This document shows positions 34,747-47,234 of a stretch of 64,000 bases of DNA, piece after piece; within the stretch, counting starts at the first letter, position 1, and every line of letters starts with the position of its first letter. The notes under the pieces are model-generated. The model ran no database searches and was not told the origin of the DNA. It worked only from the letters and a program-made list of their open reading frames with translations. The position numbers and the translations under genes are program-made. The stretch lies in assembly GCA_019915135.1 (NCBI GenBank), contig JAHLMK010000001.1:5952001-6016000 (forward strand), written 5' to 3'. This DNA comes from Strobilurus pachycystidiatus. Taxonomy: Eukaryota; Basidiomycota; Agaricomycetes; Agaricales; Physalacriaceae.

Positions 34747-37602
34747 CTAGTACTCCGACAGATGAATGACCTTGCCTGGAAAAATGTCATTAGTCACCTA
34801 TCCAACAGTCAAAGACCAACGATCAATCCACTTACCAACATTCGCAAACGGCGTCTTCCTCCGGTGGCCAAGCAGCTCGACATCGCCGCTGTCAAAGAAC
34901 GAGTACCCCGCTAAACCAATACAACCAATCAGCACTGCTCTGGACCACAAGAGAGTGAAGGTACTCACGCAGTGTCATATCTTCCCCATCATCCTCATCC
35001 TCCGACCCACTGACATTGCCAATGGCCCTCCCCGTCTTCGAGTCTCTCAAAGTCCCCGCATGGTCCACGAACGGCTCCGGCCTCTCATTCACCTCCCGGT
35101 CCAACTGGATAAGCCCTTTCTGGATATCATACAGGCAATTCTGGAGTGTGTCTAAGAACCGCCGCGTCTGCAGGTGTTTACTCGATGCGCATCTAGTGTC
35201 GGGTCAGATTTCGGATCCGGGCAAAGAAACTCAAACGCACATCGACAGCCCATCCTCTTTGATGATATATCCAATTCCATATCCATCAGCCGCGACGGGT
35301 CCGAAGCCAAATAGCCTCAAGGCAGGATTGCCACAATTGGACGTGGACAGGATGGAAGTGTTCAAAGTCTCCCACCCAGGATCCGTGAAAATCGCTGGCA
35401 TCTTGGTCTCGAACGATGGAGACGGAGGTGGATCGTCATGCGATGGCTCGAGGTTCCCACTCAGCTTGCGCTGAAGGAGACAGTACAGTGCGTAGAGATG
35501 CCTGGAAAAGTCGCTCGTTAGCACACTCAAAACATAAGAAGAGAACATAGAGCCCACCTATCCTGACCTAAGCCCTGAGCACATTCCTTCGTGAGCTTCG
35601 CATGCCTCTCGCACGCCTTGTGTAAAGCCGCAACTTTCTCCGCCACCGTAACCTCCGAGTAGTACGCCTAGCATGCCAAGACAATCAACCATCTTATCAG
35701 CTTGCGACAGCCATCAGCTAACCCACCTTCGTAAACGCCACACTCTCAGGCTGAATCGACCTAATCGCCTCGGTCCGCCCATGCAAGAACGCCTTGGTCA
35801 TTGCAGGCTCGTACACACACTCAATGCGACCTAACCAAGAGTATCAGCCTGGCCCTTCCAACTCCACGGTCAAGGAAGGACACTGACCATACAACCCAAA
35901 GTACGCCACCTGGAACGCCATCTGCACAAACGCATCCGGACTAAATCCATGGCTCGTGATAAAGTTCTTCCCATACCCCTTGAATTCCAACGCCTGGCAG
36001 TCATTCTGGCATATTAAGTCGCTGATCCTCGTCTCCGCAAACCGTACCCCAACGCGCAGCTCCGCGTTCAACTTCCACTCCAACTTCTTGGGCGTGGTGT
36101 CGATGTGGTCGAGCGGCGGCGTGGGTGGCTTGGCCGAATTGCGTGGAGCGCGGTAGGCTTTGGCGTGTGGAGAGAGCTTCGCGTGGAACAGCGTGGGCGC
36201 GGAGGGGTTGATAGACCGCGCGAGCAGCATGAGGCCCTCAGTGAAGATGTCGGCTGCGAAGCGTAAAACAGTGTGTCCATCCACGCCGGTATGTTCGAAG
36301 TTGATGCCTGCCGCACCATCGGCAGTGACGATGATTTGCAACTATCACACACCCGTTAAAAGGTAGCTTGTGTAAACGAACCTACACGGACGGACCTTGT
36401 CATACCACCGATTGGTACACGTCCCGACTTGTATTCCGCCCTCAAGCTTGTAGGACCCACACAAAAACGTGCTGCACAATTCTGAAAGGTTTTCTGGCGA
36501 TGCGTCATCCAAGCACACAATGAACAACGATCGGTCGATGATATCCAGACACGCCTTGTTGGTACGGTCCTTCGACAGCGTTTCGCGTAGGGTGTGCCAG
36601 ACCTTGCGATTCTCCGACGACAAAACGCCAATAGCGGTGCGTACAGCCTATATCAACCCAGGGATGAGTTCCTTTATCCATCACATCACCCACAGTACCA
36701 CCCACCTCGACTTTATCCGTCTGGTCCGCGTCCTCAATGATGGCCCTCAGGTTCCGAATAACCTCCCGCTCGGTCAGAACAGGCTGGTCCTCCTCGTCTA
36801 GCACGTCGAACCAATCTAAGAACCGCATAAGCATCACTCTGAATTGCAACAGGCGGGTTCGGATGTACGCACAGAACTGCCCTCGGCGCATGACAACGAT
36901 GTGTCTCGACTCATCATGCACCTGCATTCTGCATCCTCTCTGGAATGAGAGTCAGGCGGGTCTGATATGGAGGTGATTGGGAGGACATACCCCCGTAGGG
37001 ATCCGTGCAGTACCGAATAGGCGAGTATACTGGTCCATATCCAACGGCGTGCCGCGTACTTTGTCGGGCTCGAGAAGGCCTGCTCTCAGATCATGTATGA
37101 AGCCCAATGACGAGACGATGAGCGACGCCGCCCTTGGCAGCTGCGTTCCACGGTCCGGTGATGGGTCATCCCTATGGTGTGTGATTAGGCCTAATATGGA
37201 GGTGTTGATAACAACGCACTCAAGCACGAAGAAAGGGTTCAGGGAGAGCACGACGGGGTCGGTGTGCGACAAGTAGGACTCATACCAAAAGTCCTCGATG
37301 TAGCTGGGTCATGGGTGAGATGACAACGGCGGCGGGACAATAGTGGAGACGCACCTGTCCTTCGTCTTGCTCCACTCCAGCAGCTTCTCCTGAATCATCG
37401 GGCCCTCGTTCTTCAAGAAATCATCCACGGCCTTCTGCGTCGCCTCATGCTCATCCGCATCCTGCAAGCCCTCCAACGCCTTCAGGTACCTCCTGCATGT
37501 GTCCTCCAAAGGCGGTATCGGCAGCCTAGGTAGCTTCTCCTGGAACGCGAATGTCCCGCCGGATACAGAGGTAGACTGTTTTCTGTTGAGGAATTTGGAC
37601 AT
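34747..37602 (-). CDS. Carnitine O-acetyltransferase
   Basis: Choline/carnitine O-acyltransferase family enzyme moving acetyl groups between CoA and carnitine for transport into mitochondria, needed for growth on fatty acids, acetate or ethanol. The start SVSGGTFAFQEKLPRLPIPP has the family's QxxLPxLPxP signature. Then come YESYLSHTDPVVLSLNPFF, the catalytic His in INFEHTGVDGHTVLRFAAD, CQALEFKGYGKNFI, SPDAFVQMAFQVAYFGLYG, YEPAMTKAFLHGRTEAIRS (the TxxFxxGRTE motif), the segment ending HLYALYCLLQ, and LFGFGPVAADGYGIGYII near the C terminus. The end is spliced: FANV|GKVIHLSEY, stop complementing 34747-34749. About ten introns. A short acidic insert (SEDEDDGEDM) lies near the end. No obvious mitochondrial presequence, so it may be a cytosolic YAT-type enzyme, which is an inference. 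Confidence 0.92.
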
Positions 37603-38531
37603 CAGATAGGATTGTGGGTATGGTAGATAGAGGAAACGGAGGGACGGGAGACGTACTTTTTATACATGACGTGCTCTGTCTGGGGAAACGCGGGGAAGGC
37701 CGAATTGCCAATCGTGGTTGTCATATCATATCGGCATCGATCCGGCACAATCCTTTGGCTGTCCGTCTGGAGGTTGCCCCTCGCGTTGAATGGCCTGAGA
37801 GTCATCTGGATCTGGAGGCGAGTAAGCACCCGCAAAGTGGCACTAGACGAGAGGTAATAGTATGCTTTGAGGGATCCTACAAGGTGAATGTCCAATCGTA
37901 CCCGTCTTGTAGGCTTCCGGTCGGATCTCCGGTGAGTTGTCCACATGATGCTTCCAGACCGCGCCACCATCTTGCAGTCGCCTTGTCGGCGCGTCTCGAG
38001 ACAGCAGGATGATGCCGGGCGTGGTATAAATGACGAGCGGGGGCCCACCCCGCAATGTTCTCCGTCAGCGAAGGGGACATGAATGGCACGAGCGGCGGAT
38101 AAGAATGCTACGTGCGGGAACTAGGAAAGCCGTACTCGGAAGACAAACAGAAGCGGTGGGAGTCTGTGTACACGAGTGTCAGAAGAAGACTGATGTCCAC
38201 AAAACGGACTGGACCCAACCTATTCAAATGCGTCACCATTCCTGATTTCGTCCACGTATCCACTGAACGTATTTCACCGCTGCGATGCTCCGGGCGATAG
38301 CTCACAACTGGCCTGCATCTGGCATGGGAAAGCTCTGGAAGAGCTCGTGGATGCATCACGGACCGCCGTCCCTGGAAAGGCTCTGCGACCAGGGTCGCCT
38401 GTGCACTAGGTCAGCCGATGCAAAGCAATGTGTACAACATACAACCCACCGTGGGATGCAGTGTGCTGATCCCGGGAAAGTTCGCTGGCACTGAGAAAGT
38501 TCGAGCAGCGGCGATGTCCAAAATAGAATGG

Positions 38532-38565
38532 ATTGGCATTGGCATTGGCATTGGCATTGGCATTG
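38532..38565. repeat. Short tandem repeat (ATTGGC)n
   Basis: About 5.5 copies of the six-base unit ATTGGC. Confidence 0.9.
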
Positions 38566-39564
38566 ACAATGAATGGAGGAGGAGAATATTTAGAGCCCAA
38601 TCATCGGCATGCGATACGACCTGCGAACAGAGTTTGCCGTCAGCGCAAGAACTTGAGAGCATGCGTGTTTACTCACGACTACGGGCACGAAGACATCAAA
38701 TCCACCTTACCGTCGCTCGGATGCGCTTTCGAGGACTGGGAGTACTGATCTTTGGAGATCAGAATGCAGAATGGATGGACAGCGAAAACGCCGGAGTCTG
38801 GAACGGCAATCGAAAAGCGGAACCACGGAATGGAAAAAGGATCGCCTCCCAGTTTGTCGTAGTAGAGCCGGAAATGGGTCACGGCCAGTGAAGAAGTGTG
38901 TGCAGAAGGGTGTCTAGCTCAGAGCCGGATGATAATGCCTGTCAACCATTTAGAAATAATATGAGGACATACAGTGAAGGCGCACCATGGGCATAGCAAT
39001 GTAGCATCGGTCGTCGTCGCTCAATAATCTTGGTGGTCGAGGAAGACAGTGACAGCCCATCATGGATGGGGAGACGCGCTGTCGCGACAAATGCGAATCT
39101 GCCTCTGACGTGGTGGGTCAACTTGCTTGTAGACTGGGCCTCATAGATGGGGAGACATCTCCCAGTCGCGTGCTTGTAGGGCCATCCGGTTGATCATGCA
39201 TAACAGGTCCTACAAGGACGTTGAATTGGCGATGCATTGGGACTGGAATAGACAGTAGGCACGCACATCGCCGAAATGTTCCAGGAAAGTCGGACCAGGT
39301 GAGGGCGGCAGACCCAGACGTCGTCCTCGGCGCGTTTTCACCTTCTAGGTACATTGGCAACCTTGGTTGAGATGCTAGAGACTTGAGGTAAACCTCCATT
39401 GAACGAAAAAAGACGCGCAAAGCACGCACTGTGGTCTCCATGATGGTGCCACTAAATGGACCACTTCAGTCGTACTTTTCTGCTTCAAAATCGGGGGCAG
39501 GATAGCGCGCCGGAGGGAATTGTCGAGGTATGGATGACGGGAAGAAGAAAAGTCGTATCATGGC

Positions 39565-39576
39565 CTAGGGTTAGGG
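39565..39576 (+). repeat. Telomere-like motif in unit 1
   Basis: CTAGGGTTAGGG, two TTAGGG-like steps. The same motif lies at the matching place in units 2 and 3. Confidence 0.5.
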
Positions 39577-39980
39577 TATACGTCACTTGGCCACCTACCC
39601 TCACCATGCCCTCCTCCATTTTCAATTCGTGAAAACTTTTTGTTGTCAAGCTCAGAGTCAAAGCCTTTGGAACTCTTTGATCGACAAATACATAAACTAT
39701 ATCTGTTGAGTGTCGAAGCCCCATACCATTAACGCCGATGGTACAGTCACTACCAGTCTCTATTCTCGTCGAAGCGAGGCTGTTGACACGAACGTTTATT
39801 ATCAAGGAGTATAAATTGGTGCAAGTAGGTAAGCTCAATTCCGTCAAAGGGCGAGAAGGAACTAAAAAATTGAAACGAATCTGCAAGGTGGTAAACAGGG
39901 AAAATGACGCCAATGAATGTGTTTCAACTCAAGTGCTATGAGGCGGTCCATGTAGATTGGGGCATACGAGATGCACACAA

Positions 39981-41637
39981 TCAGTCCACGAAGTTAGGCT
40001 TGCCCGGCCACTTTGCCTTGGGCTTATACCCTCCAGGATATTGCTCCATCCTCGTCTTCACGGACGAATGCACGTTGATTGCATGCACCTGCTCCCAAAT
40101 GTCACGACCCCGGAAGAGGTTTGGCCTACAAGTCGTCAGAACTTGAACGAGTAAGAACTGAATCTACAGACCTGATAACCTTCACAAAATCTGCGTTCTC
40201 CGTCATCAGGTTCCTCGTGAGGGGCAGGAGCTCGAACGGCGCCCAGACGGGCCACCAAGAGGTGTTGAGCCCGTCGGACACGCTGTGCGAGGGGCTGAGA
40301 GCGTCACGCCTTTCGCGCTCGGCCTCGTCGAGATCGTAGTTCGCGAGGAGGTTTCCCTTAATGGTGGGCGCGGGGGTACCATTCACGTTGTCGGATTTGA
40401 AAACGACCCCATAGTCGGCGAGCCTGGCGGGGTCGAAGAGGATCCCCGATTTCGTGCTGACGCACTCGCGCACCATCCAGCGGAGGGAGATGTACGCGAG
40501 CGAGAATGGCGCTTTGTCGGACACTTCGCCACCGCCGACATCTTCGAAAATCAAGAGTTAGATCGAAGTCGACATCACATCGCTACAAATAACGCACCAG
40601 TGTGCGCGCCGGCAAACCACACTTCCTTAACATCCGTGGGTGACTTCCCCTTTTCCAAGCGACTGTTTCTCCAGTAATTGGGCCGAAAGAATACGCGGAC
40701 CTCGTCGAGCGCGAGGGCGTGACGGAAGGTTTTGACGTTGGGGTTGTGCGCTGTGTTGGGGAGGGTTTGGGGGATGAGGAAACCTACGCTGGATACTGTG
40801 TCCCTGCGGAAATGGTGCGTTGGTGTCTAGTGCTCAAGGTGTTGATTGGATGTAGAGGAAGACGTACCACACGCCCAAAAACTCAATTTTGACCTCGCGG
40901 GAGAACGTGGCGCGAAATTTGTTACTGAGATCCCAGGACTCGGGATCGGTGCGTTGGAACATCTTGTACGCAAAGGGAACGTGTTCCTCATTGTGCGGCG
41001 GGAGGAGGCCGACCTGAGACGGGTGAGGGTTTGGGTCAGCAAGAAAGGCACATGTACTAACCTTGCGAAGCATAGCAGCGAGCGCGCGCGCGGTGTACGC
41101 CCCACGGGAGAACCCAAACAAGCAGATTCTGTCGCCTGGGGCGTACGTGTCCATCAGGAATTTGTATCCCCCGCAAACGTGCTCGGACAAGTAGCTGAGA
41201 GGTACAGTCAGTTGAGTTCACCAATCAAAGTTGTAGAGTGATGGAGAGGAGAATCACGTACCAAGCAACGGTAAGATCAGCCGCGACGGATAGGGTCTTC
41301 CCGAGGGTAGAAACATAACCTGGGTCTGGGTACGTTCCTATTCCCGTCTGCAATGAATGTAGCGCATTCAATATATGAAAGAGGAGTGTAGCACAATGAA
41401 CACTGACCTGGTAGTACACCATCTGCTCATCAGGCTTCGTACGGTCGAGGAGGGAGAAGAACCGGACAACGTTGGTGTTCTACCAGATGCGTTAGAAAAT
41501 AGCGCACGAAATGGTGTAGGAGGGACTACCTTGTCCTGATAATGATTCGACGTCCCGTCAAAGCACAGAACCAACGTACGGCCCCCTGGTGCGGAGCTGG
41601 CGCCGTTGACCAGTGGTGTAGCAGTATCCGCAGCCAT
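39981..41637 (-). CDS. DUF2235 (Tle1-like alpha/beta hydrolase) protein, copy A
   Basis: Member of the DUF2235 family, alpha/beta hydrolases related to the catalytic domain of bacterial Tle1 phospholipases; fungal members are uncharacterised. Eight exons give about 425 residues. Exon 1 starts [15 protein letters not shown] with the family signature [15 protein letters not shown]; exon 2 is [20 protein letters not shown]; exon 3 has [19 protein letters not shown]. Exon 4 carries the nucleophile elbow [19 protein letters not shown]. Later exons have [36 protein letters not shown] and SLRWMVREC, and it ends [12 protein letters not shown]. The nucleophile Ser, Asp and the AGAHTDVGGG His/Asp region are all present, so it looks catalytically complete. 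No signal peptide. A TATAAAAG box lies 60-67 bases upstream. Copy B is a near-identical tandem duplicate. Confidence 0.88.
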
Positions 41638-41696
41638 CGATATGAAAACAGGGAATGAAAAAGAGGTGATGGCCTTTCGTCGTCGATATGTAGAGT

Positions 41697-41704
41697 CTTT
41701 TATA
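41697..41704 (-). promoter_or_regulatory. TATA box of DUF2235 copy A
   Basis: TATAAAAG on the minus strand, 60-67 bases before the ATG at 41637. The matching place in copy B no longer has it. Confidence 0.5.
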
Positions 41705-43020
41705 CAAGCAATGGCCGCCGCTCCGCATTGTATGTTTGGGGATGGAAATCTCCCGCTAAATTCGGATGACCCACGCTGAGGTTTTCCCTGAAAGTTGGCG
41801 CTGTGAAAAGCATGCTTGGCAGCTAGAACTGAGAGTGAAAATTCACATGCCATCAGGTCCTGGCATTTCTTTCACGGAAACTAGGCTTGCATTCCACATA
41901 CTCTATTGGTTGTATTCATATTATCGGTCATTCGTTGTTTCAGGGTACATATGTAGATGCACAGCTTGCCTTCGGCATATAATCGATAATTTACTCAGTA
42001 CTGATAACTATCGACTTGTAAGCTCAACTCAGCCGTCCAACTTTGGGGCACCGTACTGCGGAGTATCTAAACAAACTACTCCCATCGTGAGCCTCTTGAC
42101 GAAGGGCAGAAGAGCCGAGATCGCGAGTAATTGCTACTGAGACTGGCAGGAAACATAGCGGCCAAATGCTCACCGACTCCGACCGCGTCAATACGGCATG
42201 AAACGCCTGTCGCACATCCCCGTAAGTATGCAGATTCAGTTCGAGTCCTGGACTGGAAGCTCACAAAGTGCGTATAAAACATAGAAAAACATCAGGGAGG
42301 GCGGTCTCCGAGTCCTTGGGAGGAGGTTCAAACGTCCAAGTTCAGGTCGCGATTCTTGTCGATCGGAATTGATTAGCTGCCAAAGGAATGAAAAACTCTC
42401 CGATAAGCTTACACAGGCACTTTCTCACCTGTACGAGCCACGATCCTGATGTTCATTGACTTGATGGAGGCGGTATGTATTCGGGAAATGATGCGGCCTG
42501 CTGTATGTCTAGCGCTCTAGCCTCTCGCTGCTAAGACAGCCGGCAGTTGAATGCTTCCTGCCACTTGGCCCTGCCGATCCCTACCCACGCGGTGATTGAC
42601 TTTTGCATCTAGTTGGAGCAGTGGGCGTCTGTAATGAGACTGAAATAGAGCGTGTAGAGATAGAAGTGTGCCTAGCTCAGAGCCGGTTGATAATGTCTGA
42701 CAATCATTGAAGACATACACCGGGGAGATACATCCAAGACGCACTATCGACATAGATATGGCGGGTATGGATGTAGTATCGGTGGCCGTTCGTCGATTAT
42801 CTTGGCTCTCGAGGAGGACAATCCATCACGTAGGCCATTCCCAGATGGATAGGGAGAGGCGCTGTCGCGATAAGTGCAAGTCTGCCACTCGTACGATGGC
42901 ATGCAGGCCGTCAGCACCTTGTGACGGTAGGTGCGTCAGAATTGTGAACCTGAGGATAGCGCGCTGCAGGGAATTGTCGTGGGAGAGATGACGGAAGGAA
43001 GAACAGTCGTATCATCATTC

Positions 43021-43033
43021 CTTAGGGTTAGGG
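43021..43033 (+). repeat. Telomere-like motif in unit 2
   Basis: CTTAGGGTTAGGG, matching the motif in unit 1. Confidence 0.5.
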
Positions 43034-43344
43034 TATACGTCGCTTGGCCACCCACACTCACAATGCTCTCAGCTTCGTGATGTTTGATTGGTTAGAACGT
43101 TTCGGTGTCAAGCTCTCGATCTACCAGTCATTATCCTCGTCCCAGCCAGGCCGTTAGCACGGACGTTCATTAAAAAAAGGTGTAATATGGTGCAGTTAAG
43201 GAAATCTCAATACCGCAAAGAATGACAAAAATGAAGGTGATGGTCACGGTGGTAAGCAGGGAAAACGCCAACAATGAACATGTTTACTGAACTCAAATGC
43301 TAGGAAATGGGTCATGTAGACTGGGGCATACAAAATGCAGACAA

Positions 43345-45004
43345 TCAGTCCACGAAGTTGGGCTCGCCCGGCCACTTCGCCTTGGGCTTATACCCTCCAG
43401 GATACTGTTCCATCCTCGTCTTCACGGACGAATGCACGTTGATTGCGTGCACTTGCTCCCAGATGTCGCGGCCCCGGAAGAGGTTTGGCCTACCAGTCGT
43501 CAGAATTTGAACAAGCAGGAAGTGAATCGACAGACCTGATCACCTTCACAAAGTCCGCGTTCTCCGTCATCAGGTTCCTCGTGAGGGGCAGAAGCTCGAA
43601 CGGCGCCCAGACGGGCCACCAGGAGGTGTTGAGCCCGTCGAAGACGCTGTGCGAGGGACTGAGGGCATCACGTCTTTCGCGCTCGGCCTCATCGATGTCG
43701 TAGTTCTCGAGGAGTCTTCCTTTGATGCTGGGCGCGGTAGTACCATCCACGTTGTCGGACTTGAGGACGACCCCATACTCGGCGAGCCTGGCGGGGTCGA
43801 AGAGAATCCCCGATTTCATGCTGACGCATTCGCGCACCATCCAGCGGAGAGAGATGTACGCGAGCGAGAACGGCGCTTTGTCGGACACTTCCCCACCGCC
43901 GACATCTTCGGGAACAGAACAAAGTTAGATTCAGTTCAACGTCACATTGCTGCAGATAACGAACCAGTGTGCGCGCCGGCAAACCACACTTCCTTCACAT
44001 TCGTCGTTGACTTCCCTTTCTCCAAGCGACTGTTCCTCCAGTAATTGGGCCGGAAGAATATGCGCACCTCGTCGAGCGCGAGGGCATGACGGAAGGTTTT
44101 AACGTTGGGGTTGTGCGCTGTGTTGGGGAGGGTTTGGGGAACGAGGAAACCTACACTGGATACAGTGTCCCTGTGGAGATGGTGCGTTAGTTTCTCATGC
44201 TCAAAACTTTGATTCAAGCGTGATGAAGACGTACCACACGCCCAAAAACTCAATTTTGACCTCGCGGGAGAACGTGGCGCGGAATTTGTCACTGAGACCC
44301 CAGGACTCGGGGTCTGTGCGCTGAAACATCTTGTACGCAAAGGGTACGTGTTCTTCATTGTGGGGCGGGAGGAGGCCGACCTGACGGTTCGGGTTAGCAA
44401 GAGAGCCGGAATCTTGCTTGACAGTACATGTACTGACCTTGCGCAGCATAGCAGCGAGCGCGCGCGCGGTGTATGCCCCACGGGAGAACCCAAATATGCA
44501 GATCCTATCGCCTGGAGCATATGTCTCCATTAGGAACTTGTACCCCCCGCAGACGTGGTCAGAGAGGTAGCTGAGAGGCCCAGTCAGTACGAGTGCACTA
44601 GTAAGAGAATGAGAGGCACGTACCAAGCGACTGTAAGATCAGCCGCGACGGATAAGGTCTTCCCGAGGGTAGAAACGAAGCCTGGGTTTGGGTACGTTCC
44701 TATTCCCGTCTATCAAGTATGTAGCGCGTTGAATATCGAATCGTGATGGAGAGTGTAGTGCAATGAACACTGACCTGGTAGTAAACCATCTGCTTATCAG
44801 GCTTCGTACGGTCCAGGAGGGAAAAGAACCGGACGACGTTAGTGTTCTACCAGATGCGTTAGAAAATAGTGCACGAAATGGTGTAGGAGGGACTACCTTA
44901 TCCTGATAATGATTCGACGTCCCGTCAAAGCACAGAACCAGCGTACGCCCCCCTGGTGCGGAGCTGACGCCGTTGACTAGTGGTGCAGCAGTATCAGCAG
45001 CCAT
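43345..45004 (-). CDS. DUF2235 (Tle1-like alpha/beta hydrolase) protein, copy B
   Basis: Paralogue of copy A with the same eight-exon structure. It starts [19 protein letters not shown] and has [15 protein letters not shown], the elbow [19 protein letters not shown], the [20 protein letters not shown] block and [18 protein letters not shown]. The last exon ends [12 protein letters not shown] at the TGA complementing 43345-43347. Residue changes from copy A are conservative (for example VRIFF for [17 protein letters not shown] for [12 protein letters not shown]), so the protein seems to be under selection. The upstream region lacks the clean TATA box of copy A, so expression may differ. Function unknown beyond the hydrolase family. 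Confidence 0.88.
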
Positions 45005-46139
45005 TGATACAAAAACAGGAAACAGAGAAGAGGTGATGACCTTTCGTTGCCGATATCAAGACTCTTCTTATGCGAACCACTGGCCACCGCTCCGCATTGT
45101 ACTTTCGGGGATCTTCCGTTATATGATGACCCACGCTCATCTGTTCCCTGAACGTTGGTGCTTTCAAAAGTTATGCTTGACAGCTCGAACTGAGAGTGGA
45201 TATTCACATGAGATCGGATCCTGGAACTGAAGTCGCGGAAACTTCACCTGTAGCTTGAGCTTCTTGACAAAGTACAGAAGAGCCGAAATCGCGAGTGACT
45301 GCTACTGGAAGGTAGGAAAGATAGCGCCAAATGCTCACTGAGCGCAACTCGAACCGTGTCGATTCGGCATGCAACGCCTGTCGCGCATCCCCGTTAGTAA
45401 GAGAAGTTAGTCCGAGTCCTGAACTTGGAGCTCACAAAGTGCGTATAAGAACATAGAAAAACATCGGAGATTCCATTCTCGACAGGTCGGCAGGTCGGTC
45501 TCCGAGTCCTTGGGAAGAACGTCCTAAGTCCGAGTCGCGATTCCTGTCGACCGGGATTAATTAGATGCCAAAGGAGTGGAAAACTTTCCGATAAGCTTAC
45601 AAGGGCACCTGTACGAGCCACGATCCTGACCTTTCGTTGACTTGATGGAGGCGGTATATAGCAGGGAAATGATGCGGCCTGATGTATATGTATAGCGCTC
45701 TCGCTGATAAGACAGCCGGATGTTGAATGCTACCTGCCACTTAGCCCTGCCGATCCCTACCCAGGCAGTACTTGACTTTTTGCATGAGATTTACTTAGTG
45801 GAAGCAGAGGACGTCTGTAATGGAATGTGTTTGTATGCGCCAACTAAGTTCGGGCATGAGATGCGCACAAGAAAGTCGCCCCGCCAGACATACAAGCGTG
45901 GATAAGAGCAGAACCCTGGAGGTGATATGTTGAGCATGAATCCACAGCCCCGATGCCCGACGACACTTGCAACTCACTGGACCTTGACGCCAAACTCTCC
46001 CACCCCAATGCCAGAACCCTCCTCCACCTCCCTTACCAACCCCGTGCACCCTCTCCATCTCGAGGCGATCTCATGCTCTTTCGGGGCCATCATTTCCTCT
46101 TCGGTCTTCCCCTTCTGCGTCGACATTTTCACGTGTCGA

Positions 46140-46830
46140 GCAATAGCAATGCCTGTCATTCGTTCAGTGACAAAATGGGGAGATGTTGTCGGGACGCACG
46201 AGAGAAATAGCAAAAGATGAGCGTGTGAGGGCACGGAGGTGGCGTCTGTCGTCGTCCTTCAAACAGCGTGGTTCCTGGAAGTGACAGCCTTGTTTCCCGA
46301 TGGATGAGGGGAGGCGTCGTCGCGATGCGCCACTCGCATATTGGCATGCATCCTTCGACAAAGGCTGCAATCGCACGGATCGACTAGCTCATAAATAGGA
46401 AGGAGCTCGTCACGCCGTGTGCCAATCGGTTCATCGTGGACTACCGATACACGGACGTTAGGTGGGACGGGGATGATAGTGGGAACGCACAATATCCAAG
46501 GACTATTTCATCGGTCTCTGCCGCGACCAGCCAGATGCCTGACATCAGTCAATTGTCGGCCGTGAACTAGGAGTCTCTCATCGAATCGGGTCCCGAATGC
46601 TGGTGAATTGTCAAACTTCGTGTCGAAGAAAAGTCGCGCAAAGCACGCACCGTGTCTCCGTTACGAGTCCGATGAACTTGGACGTGTAGTGTTCCATTTC
46701 GTTGCCGAGTTATTCCGAGGAGAGCCATTTTTTGAGGGTGGGCGCGCAATAAAGGCATTTCGTGGCGTCGATGGTGGCAAGAGGAAAAGCCGTGTCATCG
46801 TCTTGGGTTAGGGTTCCGGATTCCGAATTT
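46140..46830. repeat. Partial, diverged third unit of the DUF2235 duplication
   Basis: Blocks similar in order to 38990-39580: GCAAAGCACGCAC (46639 region against the 39418 region), the AAAAG(C/T)CGT(G/A)TCAT block, and a TTGGGTTAGGGTT motif at 46803-46815. The DUF2235 exons that follow in units 1 and 2 are missing. Confidence 0.5.
46803..46815 (+). repeat. Telomere-like motif in unit 3
   Basis: TTGGGTTAGGGTT, same relative place as in units 1 and 2. Confidence 0.4.
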
Positions 46831-47226
46831 GGTACTTCAGTCCGTCGTCTAGCTCTCGTTGAACTAACCTCAACAATCACCTTGATGATCGTACTCTTCA
46901 ACTTAGCAGCTCTATGCCTTGCTCTTGAACTGCCCATCTACTTTGCGCTCTTTGGCATGCTCCCGGCGTCGGCGTCTTCCACCAAATTTCGAAGCCACAG
47001 ATTCGGCGCTGCTTTCTTCTCCCTATTGGCATTGCCATTGGAACCCATGGACTGAATCTGGGCCTGAATACTCGGTCCCGCAACTGCGTAGCTCTGTCCC
47101 TACTGAGTCTACTCGAAGCAGAGCTCCGCGACCTGCGATGTTAGTGATCCGCGGCGGCAATCAACTACAGTACACCCCGCTCGTGCGCGCTCTTCAATTC
47201 CCATCAAACATCGACGACACTGTGCC

Positions 47227-47234
47227 TATAAAAG
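47227..47234 (+). promoter_or_regulatory. TATA box of the gene at 47302
   Basis: TATAAAAG, about 70 bases before the ATG, with a pyrimidine/CA-rich leader like that of the gene at 48422. Confidence 0.5.

Larger units (their letters stand above)
37603..39980. other. Intergenic region with hexanucleotide repeat and start of the duplicated segment
   Basis: Upstream region of the carnitine acetyltransferase, a short tandem repeat at 38532-38565, and from about 38890 the first unit of the DUF2235 segmental duplication. No gene recognised; frames at 37614-38012 and 38418-38891 look incidental. Confidence 0.55.
38890..42650. repeat. Segmental tandem duplication, unit 1
   Basis: Direct repeat with unit 2 (about 42650-45830). 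The unit begins near GTCTAGCTCAGAGCCGG (38911; compare CCTAGCTCAGAGCCGG at 42671), includes the whole DUF2235 gene and about 900 bases of its upstream region, and ends near the GTCTGTAATG at about 42630 (45813 in unit 2). Boundaries are by eye. Confidence 0.75.
41638..43344. other. Spacer between DUF2235 copies
   Basis: Upstream region of copy A (unit 1 end) and 3' flank of copy B (unit 2 start). The sequence is duplicated but I see no reading frame conserved between the units, so it is probably non-coding. Confidence 0.6.
42650..45830. repeat. Segmental tandem duplication, unit 2
   Basis: Second unit, same order and orientation as unit 1. It is diverged by many point changes and small indels outside exons. 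Confidence 0.75.

Noticed and set aside
40285..44044. Plus-strand frames of about 130 codons conserved in both DUF2235 copies (40285-40677 and 43649-44044)
   Set aside because: They lie antisense to DUF2235 exons and are conserved only because the exons are. They cross an intron without splice logic.
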